29,857 bases of DNA from IMG/VR virus record IMGVR_UViG_3300027969_003455, positions 1 through 29,857 of that record, one strand, 5' to 3'. Positions 26,119 to 29,857 of the stretch are shown here, one piece after another. This stretch comes from a virus. Numbering within the stretch: the stretch's first letter is position 1; every line of letters starts with the position of its first letter. The notes below the pieces were generated by a model. It was given only the letters and a program-made list of their open reading frames with translations, was not told the DNA's origin and ran no database searches. The translations under genes and the position numbers were made by a program.

Positions 26119-26595
26119 TTAATAACCAAAAGAACCATCGGGTTTTTTTCTTCTACCCTCCATTGGGTCACAGCCTGCCTGTGCTTTATATTTTGGTATA
26201 TTTGTGTTTGTGCCTGAAGGGATTGAACCACTACCCGCCTCTGCTTTATATTTTGGTGCAGTGGATTTAGAGTTTTTAGTACCATCATCAAAAGCTCTCT
26301 TACCTTGATCCCATTTTCTAACACCTTCTGTAGATGCAAAGTAATCGTTTGCACCTCTAGTTCTTGTGTTTTGGTCTTTTACTTTTTTTACTTGTGCTTT
26401 AACAGTTTTTCCAGGTGTTGCACCGGATTTCTTTACATGTTTCGTATCTTTATCAGTCTTCATAGCATTCTCCATAGGGTAGTCTTTATGCATCCAACTA
26501 TTCCACGCAGTTTTACCATACTCATTTACACCTTTTCTAACTTCATTTCCATGTTGGGCTTTTTTAATAGCTTTTCTAATATTGTCGCCGTGCAT
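26119..26595 (-). CDS. Small basic protein with a 20-codon internal repeat
   Basis: A 158-aa, very Lys-rich product with AAGGAG before the ATG at 26595. The N-terminus ('MHGDNIRKAIKKAQHGNEVR') may be helical and the rest is probably disordered. Near the C-terminus, 'PKYKAEAGS' and 'PKYKAQAGC' form two copies of a unit exactly 60 bases apart. The DNA is nearly identical over about 18 bases (26181-26198 and 26241-26258). It ends 'KKPDGSFGY'. Family unknown. High charge and position after the portal suggest a packaged DNA-binding protein or a portal partner. Confidence 0.5.
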   Translation of the reverse strand: MHGDNIRKAIKKAQHGNEVRKGVNEYGKTAWNSWMHKDYPMENAMKTDKDTKHVKKSGATPGKTVKAQVKKVKDQNTRTRGANDYFASTEGVRKWDQGKRAFDDGTKNSKSTAPKYKAEAGSGSIPSGTNTNIPKYKAQAGCDPMEGRRKKPDGSFGY

Positions 26596-26628
26596 ATCTA
26601 AACTCCTTTGTTAAAATTACACACAAGG

Positions 26629-26650
26629 GCGGGGGGCTTTATGCCCCCGC
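26629..26650. other. GC-rich hairpin across the portal stop codon
   Basis: GCGGGGGGC (26629-26637) and GCCCCCGC (26643-26650) pair with one bulge around a five-base loop. On the minus strand the stem includes the last codons and stop of the portal gene. No U-run follows, so it is not a classical terminator. It may mark a processing or attenuation site before the AAGGAG of the next gene. Confidence 0.7.
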
Positions 26651-28111
26651 ACCTTGTGCCCCGTCCGGTGTAGGTTGAGCCGCTTCTGCACCTTGTTCAG
26701 GTATAGGCCCTGGTTGCCCTTGTTGAGGCACACCTGTTGGCTGGCTACCCATTGTGGACGGGTTTAGCGGCATGTTTTGGGCTAGTATCGCATGACCGGG
26801 TTGTGGTCGGCTCAAGCCTAAAATAGCCCTAAGTTCATCTTCATCTAAAGTACCACCCATCTGATAAAACGCTTGTGCCGCTGTGAGTGTTTCAGCAGCA
26901 TTAGGTTTATCAATATCGAATTTCCACCGTATCTGTGGTAGTCCGGGGAAGTTGTATTTCTGAAGAGTCGCAACAAGTTCTTCCGTCAGTGTATCTTGTA
27001 GGTTCATCGCATCGTATCGCACCATCCTAGAGTGCGTATCGCCGATCTCCTCTGCCTCTCCTGAGGTCATTTCGTTATCATCGGCACCCTTTATGAACCT
27101 TCTGATCTGTTGATCAAAATAGGCCGTAATAAGGTCGTACAATAGCTGTGCACCAGCGGGGGATGGATCTATTCTTTCTATTCCCGGACCCGCAGTTGAG
27201 TTGTCACGGTATCTTGGGAATAGGATTGTGTTGTTCCGCATTTGCTCCTCAGCACACTGTTTAACTTCTGCTAAGGATTGTGGGTTACCAGCCTCGAAGT
27301 AGTACACTGTCAAACCACCTGCACCAATGCGTTCAAGGTAGTCCATCAGAAAGGTCAAAACTTGTGACCTTAGATACCACAGCCAGTAGATCTTACTTCG
27401 GATACCCACGCCATGAATACCACCAGCTAGCTCACCTTCATAGAAGTCAGCGTCTTCTGGTTCATGCTTGTGTATAATTATTTGCTCTCGTTCGGCAGGG
27501 TCAAAAAAATGTGCCCTTCCACGATCCGTAATAGCCCATGAACCGTCAAAAGTTGCGTGCACTAGTATTCCAGCCTGTCCTGAATACCTGAACACAAGTT
27601 TGTCACCGTTGATAGGTTTAAAATCCTTAACCAGCATACGGCGTTTCTTTGTTGAGAAATCCCACTCGTAGTTTAGCTGGACGGCGTACCTACCATAAAA
27701 CATTGCTTCTAATAGGTGCATCAAAAGTTGCTGGAGCCTTGGAGTCTGTTTAATGATATCCGTTAACTCTTTAGCTGCTTCTGTCTGTGCTGTGTCTTCT
27801 GGGTTCTGTGGCTCTAGGTGCCACCCCAATTGTGCGGTTGGCATTTGTCTAGACCGTATGCACTCCATGATCACAGGGTCACGCCGCATCGCAAGTGTGT
27901 TTTTTGCACTGTGTCTTAGTGCTTCATCGAATGTGTAACGGTATGTGCGTGATGCCCAATTCACAACTTGACTGAATGTCATGAAGTGTGGTAGTGGTTG
28001 ACCGCCATCCCCAGGCACACGACCTTCTTTCATCTCTGCTTCTGGAAAGTCGTACCCACGCTCTTGTGGTATCTGTGCGAACGGGTCTGGTATTACATCA
28101 TCATTAGCCAT
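26639..28111 (-). CDS. Portal protein, DUF935 / Mu gp29-like
   Basis: A 490-aa product, within the usual length of DUF935 portals (about 480-520). Typical landmarks run in order: 'HSAKNTLAMRRDPVIMECIR' near 65-85, 'QMPTAQLGWHLEP', 'LLMHLLEAMFYGRYAVQLNY', 'QIIIHKHEPEDADFYEGELA', and 'VLTFLMDYLERIGAGGLTVY' in the stem/wing region. Later come 'YDLITAYFDQQIRRFIKG' and 'DDNEMTSGEAEEIGDTHSRM'. The C-terminal 45 residues are Pro/Gln/Gly-rich. The portal forms the ring at the head vertex through which DNA is packaged. It is the first gene of the leftward structural operon. Unlike the other genes it lacks a clear purine-rich ribosome site; the only candidate is GGGGG inside a hairpin. Confidence 0.88.
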   Translation of the reverse strand: MANDDVIPDPFAQIPQERGYDFPEAEMKEGRVPGDGGQPLPHFMTFSQVVNWASRTYRYTFDEALRHSAKNTLAMRRDPVIMECIRSRQMPTAQLGWHLEPQNPEDTAQTEAAKELTDIIKQTPRLQQLLMHLLEAMFYGRYAVQLNYEWDFSTKKRRMLVKDFKPINGDKLVFRYSGQAGILVHATFDGSWAITDRGRAHFFDPAEREQIIIHKHEPEDADFYEGELAGGIHGVGIRSKIYWLWYLRSQVLTFLMDYLERIGAGGLTVYYFEAGNPQSLAEVKQCAEEQMRNNTILFPRYRDNSTAGPGIERIDPSPAGAQLLYDLITAYFDQQIRRFIKGADDNEMTSGEAEEIGDTHSRMVRYDAMNLQDTLTEELVATLQKYNFPGLPQIRWKFDIDKPNAAETLTAAQAFYQMGGTLDEDELRAILGLSRPQPGHAILAQNMPLNPSTMGSQPTGVPQQGQPGPIPEQGAEAAQPTPDGAQGAGA

Positions 28112-28119
28112 GTATATTT

Positions 28120-28179
28120 GGACCCCCGCTTTTCAGCGAGGGCCTCTTTTGGGTGCACCCAGTCTATGGGGAAATAGAC
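28120..28179 (-). promoter_or_regulatory. Structured RNA leader of the portal operon (three stem-loops)
   Basis: Three adjacent inverted repeats lie between the candidate promoter and the portal ATG. GTCTAT/ATAGAC with a six-base loop is at 28162-28179. The perfect palindrome GGGTGCACCC is at 28151-28160. A 9-bp stem with a UGAAAA loop is at 28120-28144. The 3' arm of the last stem contains GGGGG, the only Shine-Dalgarno-like run before the start codon, 11 bases from it. The CCCC in the first loop could pair with the same GGGGG. The arrangement suggests control of translation or transcription, which is inference. Confidence 0.5.
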
Positions 28180-28193
28180 ATCAAGGTAGTTAT

Positions 28194-28221
28194 AAGATAC
28201 CATTGGTAGACTATTAGTCAA
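28194..28221 (-). promoter_or_regulatory. Candidate sigma70-type promoter for the structural operon
   Basis: On the minus strand, TTGACT (28221-28216) is followed after 16 bases by TATCTT (28199-28194). That is 5/6 and 4/6 matches to the consensus, with acceptable spacing. Transcription would begin near 28187, giving a leader of about 75 bases. The imperfect dyad GACTA-T-TAGTC (28209-28219) overlaps the -35 box and could be an operator. Confidence 0.45.
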
Positions 28222-28256
28222 TACTAATTTAGGCTATACACTTTATTGAAATGTCA

Positions 28257-28262
28257 TATAAT
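28257..28262 (+). promoter_or_regulatory. Possible -10 box upstream of the methyltransferase
   Basis: An exact TATAAT lies 50 bases before the methyltransferase start, but no convincing -35 hexamer is found at 16-18 bases. It may need an activator or a phage-encoded factor, or be a chance match in AT-rich DNA. Confidence 0.3.
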
Positions 28263-28311
28263 AACCAAGTGTTGATTTTTAGCCTCATTTATATTAGAAA
28301 AGAGGGTCAAA

Positions 28312-29781
28312 ATGCGGTATTTATCGGTATGTTCAGGTATAGAAGCAGCGTCTGTTGCTTGGAAAAACCTAGGGTGGAAACCCGCAGGTTTTTCTGAAAT
28401 AGAACCTTTTCCTTGTGAAGTTTTAAAACACCATTACCCTAAAGTTAAGAATTATGGAGACATCAATGAGCACAAAAAATGGAAACTCCCAACAATTGAC
28501 CTTTTGGTCGGAGGAACACCTTGCCAATCTTTCAGCATTGCAGGCTTGCGAGGTGGATTGGACGATCCCAGGGGAAACATCATGCTTACCTACCTTAGAG
28601 TCGTTGAAAGTAGACGGCCTAAGTGGGTTGTGTGGGAAAATGTCCCCGGTGTATTGTCATCTAACGGAGGAAAAGATTTTTCTACCTTCATCACATCGTT
28701 GGGGAACATGGGGTATGGGTGGGCCTACCGAGTGCTTGACGCTCAATGGTTCGGACTCGCCCAAAGACGCAAGCGTGTGTTTGTTGTCGGATGTCTTGGA
28801 GACACAACAAGTGCTTCCAAGGTATTATTTGAGTGCGAAAGCGTGCGCAGGGATTCTACGCCGAGCAGAGAAAAGAGGAAAGAAATTACCGGAACTATTA
28901 CACGAGGCTTTGGCGACCGTGGTGTTGACCACTCACAAATAGTTGATGGTGCTTACAAGATAGAATACTCATCGCCTATCACAGGTGCACTAGCTGCTGC
29001 TGATGGGCCTAAGGGTGTTAGTGATCAGTACGCACATGAAGGTAAGCTTGTGAGTGTGATTTGTAGAAGTTCAGGACAGGGTGATGCGGAGGTGTGCTAC
29101 GACCTGTGCCCAACCCTAAACTGTCTTCATGAAGCACCGCACATTACCACCTACGACATGAAGCAACACCACAACCCACAACCTAGCGACACAGCACAAC
29201 TCACAACAAAGAATTGTGCGAATGTTCGTGGTGACACACCGCTAGCGTCTATCTCGTTTGAACCCGGAATCGCAGCTAGGGAAGGTAGCCCTAGCAGGTT
29301 TATACCGGAGATGACAGGTACACTAAGGGGTGATATGGGAGACAACCAAGTTGCTGCTGCCTACAACATCACATTCTGTGATTCTAATGGAACTAGGAAA
29401 GACAGACCCAATGGTGGTTTGTATGTGAATGAGACTGATGCGAGCAACGCCTTGACTTCGTCAGGCGTTGGCTCGTCCGCACATATTGTTCATGGAACAC
29501 AAGATCCTTGTGTTTCTGATATTGCCTATGCACAAGGTAGGAACAATGGCGGCGAAAATGTACTTATTAAAAGTACGGCTGTTAGAAGACTTACACCCCG
29601 TGAATGTGAAAGGTTACAAGGATTTCCTGACGACTACACATCTATTGCGTGGAAGAATAAACCTGCCGAATTGTGTCCAGATGGCCCTAGATATAAAGCT
29701 CTAGGGAATTCTATGGCTGTGCCTGTTATGCGTTGGATTGGTGAACGAATTAACAAAGTAAACAAGGAGCTAAAGTCATGA
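28312..29781 (+). CDS. dcm: Phage C5-cytosine DNA methyltransferase
   Basis: A 489-aa enzyme that transfers a methyl group from S-adenosylmethionine to carbon 5 of cytosine in DNA. GAGGG lies five bases before the ATG. The motifs are complete: I 'SVCSGIEAAS' (5-14), IV 'GGTPCQSFS' with catalytic Cys71, VI 'ENV' (109-111), VIII 'QRRKR' (151-155), IX 'RLTPRECERLQGFP' (426-439) and X 'YKALGNSMAVPV' (461-472). The target-recognition region (about 190-420) is long and contains repeated short motifs around 'TGxL' or 'LTxx', as in many phage-borne enzymes. It probably protects phage DNA from host restriction. It is translationally coupled by ATGA to the next gene. Another open frame overlaps codons 52-210. 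Confidence 0.93.
   Translation: MRYLSVCSGIEAASVAWKNLGWKPAGFSEIEPFPCEVLKHHYPKVKNYGDINEHKKWKLPTIDLLVGGTPCQSFSIAGLRGGLDDPRGNIMLTYLRVVESRRPKWVVWENVPGVLSSNGGKDFSTFITSLGNMGYGWAYRVLDAQWFGLAQRRKRVFVVGCLGDTTSASKVLFECESVRRDSTPSREKRKEITGTITRGFGDRGVDHSQIVDGAYKIEYSSPITGALAAADGPKGVSDQYAHEGKLVSVICRSSGQGDAEVCYDLCPTLNCLHEAPHITTYDMKQHHNPQPSDTAQLTTKNCANVRGDTPLASISFEPGIAAREGSPSRFIPEMTGTLRGDMGDNQVAAAYNITFCDSNGTRKDRPNGGLYVNETDASNALTSSGVGSSAHIVHGTQDPCVSDIAYAQGRNNGGENVLIKSTAVRRLTPRECERLQGFPDDYTSIAWKNKPAELCPDGPRYKALGNSMAVPVMRWIGERINKVNKELKS
28456..28460 (+). promoter_or_regulatory. Internal ribosome binding site for the overlapping gene
   Basis: GGAGA lies five bases before the ATG at 28466, in the +1 frame of the methyltransferase. 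It favours that ATG over the one at 28454. The same bases encode the conserved Gly-Asp of the enzyme's 'YGDI' motif, so part of the match may be imposed by that protein. Confidence 0.5.
28466..28942 (+). CDS. Candidate overlapping gene in the +1 frame of the methyltransferase
   Basis: A 158-aa product starting 'MSTKNGNSQQLTFWSEEHLA', preceded by GGAGA. It lies wholly inside the methyltransferase gene, from motif III through the start of the recognition region. The frame could extend four codons upstream to 28454. The product looks like a real protein. 'GKMSPVYCH' sits in the middle, followed by 'HRWGTWGMGGPTECLTLN' and then 'RYYLSAKACAGILRRAEKRG' (119-138), which forms a basic helix. I recall very similar hypothetical proteins with 'RYYLS.KACAGILRRAEKRGK.LP' in many prophages, also next to or within cytosine methyltransferase genes. 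Function unknown. The alternative is that the frame stays open only because the enzyme sequence is conserved. Confidence 0.55.
   Translation: MSTKNGNSQQLTFWSEEHLANLSALQACEVDWTIPGETSCLPTLESLKVDGLSGLCGKMSPVYCHLTEEKIFLPSSHRWGTWGMGGPTECLTLNGSDSPKDASVCLLSDVLETQQVLPRYYLSAKACAGILRRAEKRGKKLPELLHEALATVVLTTHK
29441..29475. repeat. Quasi-palindrome inside the methyltransferase recognition region
   Basis: CGAGC/GCTCG, AACGCCT/AGGCGTT and GAC/GTC pair in register around a TTC loop, with one bulged T (29453) and one bulged G (29470). That gives 15 pairs within 35 bases. The region codes for about residues 377-388 of the enzyme. Confidence 0.8.
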
Positions 29782-29857
29782 AGTTACTAACACAGAATTC
29801 TGAACTGCGTAAGGATGGAATTTGGAATTGGACTATACCTGCATGGAATGTAAAAAT
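29778..29857 (+). CDS. Probable GP88-family protein (5' end only)
   Basis: The ATG overlaps the methyltransferase stop as ATGA, with AAGGAG eight bases upstream; the gene runs off the right edge after 26 codons. The N-terminus 'MKLLTQNSELRKDGIWNWTI' followed by 'PAW' matches the start I know for the phage 'gene product 88' family ('LLTQNSK...F..PA'). Full-length members continue into Cys-containing motifs that are not visible here. Function in the family is unknown. Coupling to a cytosine methyltransferase suggests a shared role in DNA modification or anti-restriction, which is inference. Confidence 0.6.
   Translation, partial: MKLLTQNSELRKDGIWNWTIPAWNVK

Noticed and set aside
28120-28150. 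Rho-independent terminator on the plus strand (stem followed by TCTTTT)
   Set aside because: The stem has mismatches on that strand and no plus-strand gene lies upstream. It pairs better as part of the minus-strand leader.
28454-28465. Earlier ATG for the overlapping gene
   Set aside because: It has no purine-rich site at suitable spacing, whereas the ATG at 28466 has GGAGA five bases upstream.
1-29857. CRISPR arrays, tRNA or rRNA genes, insertion sequences, attachment sites
   Set aside because: No regularly spaced repeats, cloverleaf, ribosomal sequence, transposase or integrase was seen on either strand.

Overview
This window looks like part of the genome of a tailed bacteriophage or prophage (Caudoviricetes). 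It shows short or overlapping intergenic junctions, AAGGA/AGGAG-type ribosome binding sites, a recognisable Mu-like head module and modular tail-fibre genes. It contains no host housekeeping genes, no rRNA or tRNA, and no terminase. Base composition is moderately AT-rich. The host cannot be named from the sequence; the Shine-Dalgarno sites only say that it is a bacterium.

Layout. From 28111 down to base 1 there is a single leftward (minus-strand) late-gene array of 20 genes with almost no spacing. Several junctions are TAATG or ATGA stop/start overlaps. In transcription order the array holds: a DUF935/Mu gp29-like portal; a small basic protein, a Pro/Gln-rich 500-aa protein and a 1416-aa protein of unknown family, which fill 6.4 kb between portal and protease; a Mu gpI-like protease/scaffold; a head decoration protein; the major capsid protein; a Mu gp36-like (DUF1320) adaptor; two paralogous putative tail-tube proteins; a 620-aa coiled-coil protein; a putative tail terminator; and several unrecognised virion proteins. 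The array ends with four adhesion-type genes: a 1033-aa collagen-like fibre, two short proteins sharing its modules, and a BspA-type leucine-rich-repeat plus IPT/TIG protein that runs off the left edge.

From 28312 rightward (plus strand) there is a short divergent unit: a phage C5-cytosine DNA methyltransferase coupled by an ATGA overlap to the start of a probable GP88-family gene. The 200-base divergent region carries a candidate leftward sigma70-type promoter and a strongly structured leader in front of the portal gene. There is no gene-free stretch longer than 300 bases.

Most interesting signals. (1) A 158-codon open frame lies in the +1 frame inside the methyltransferase gene. It has its own GGAGA five bases before its ATG, and its product resembles a small protein I recall from many prophages, so this is probably a true overlapping gene. 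(2) A set of perfect or near-perfect inverted repeats lies inside coding sequence (10474-10503, 12484-12509, 16831-16860, 15614-15641, 20580-20616, 29441-29475), more than I would expect by chance. (3) A structured RNA leader precedes the whole structural operon. (4) A large block of unrecognised, mostly disordered proteins sits between portal and protease.
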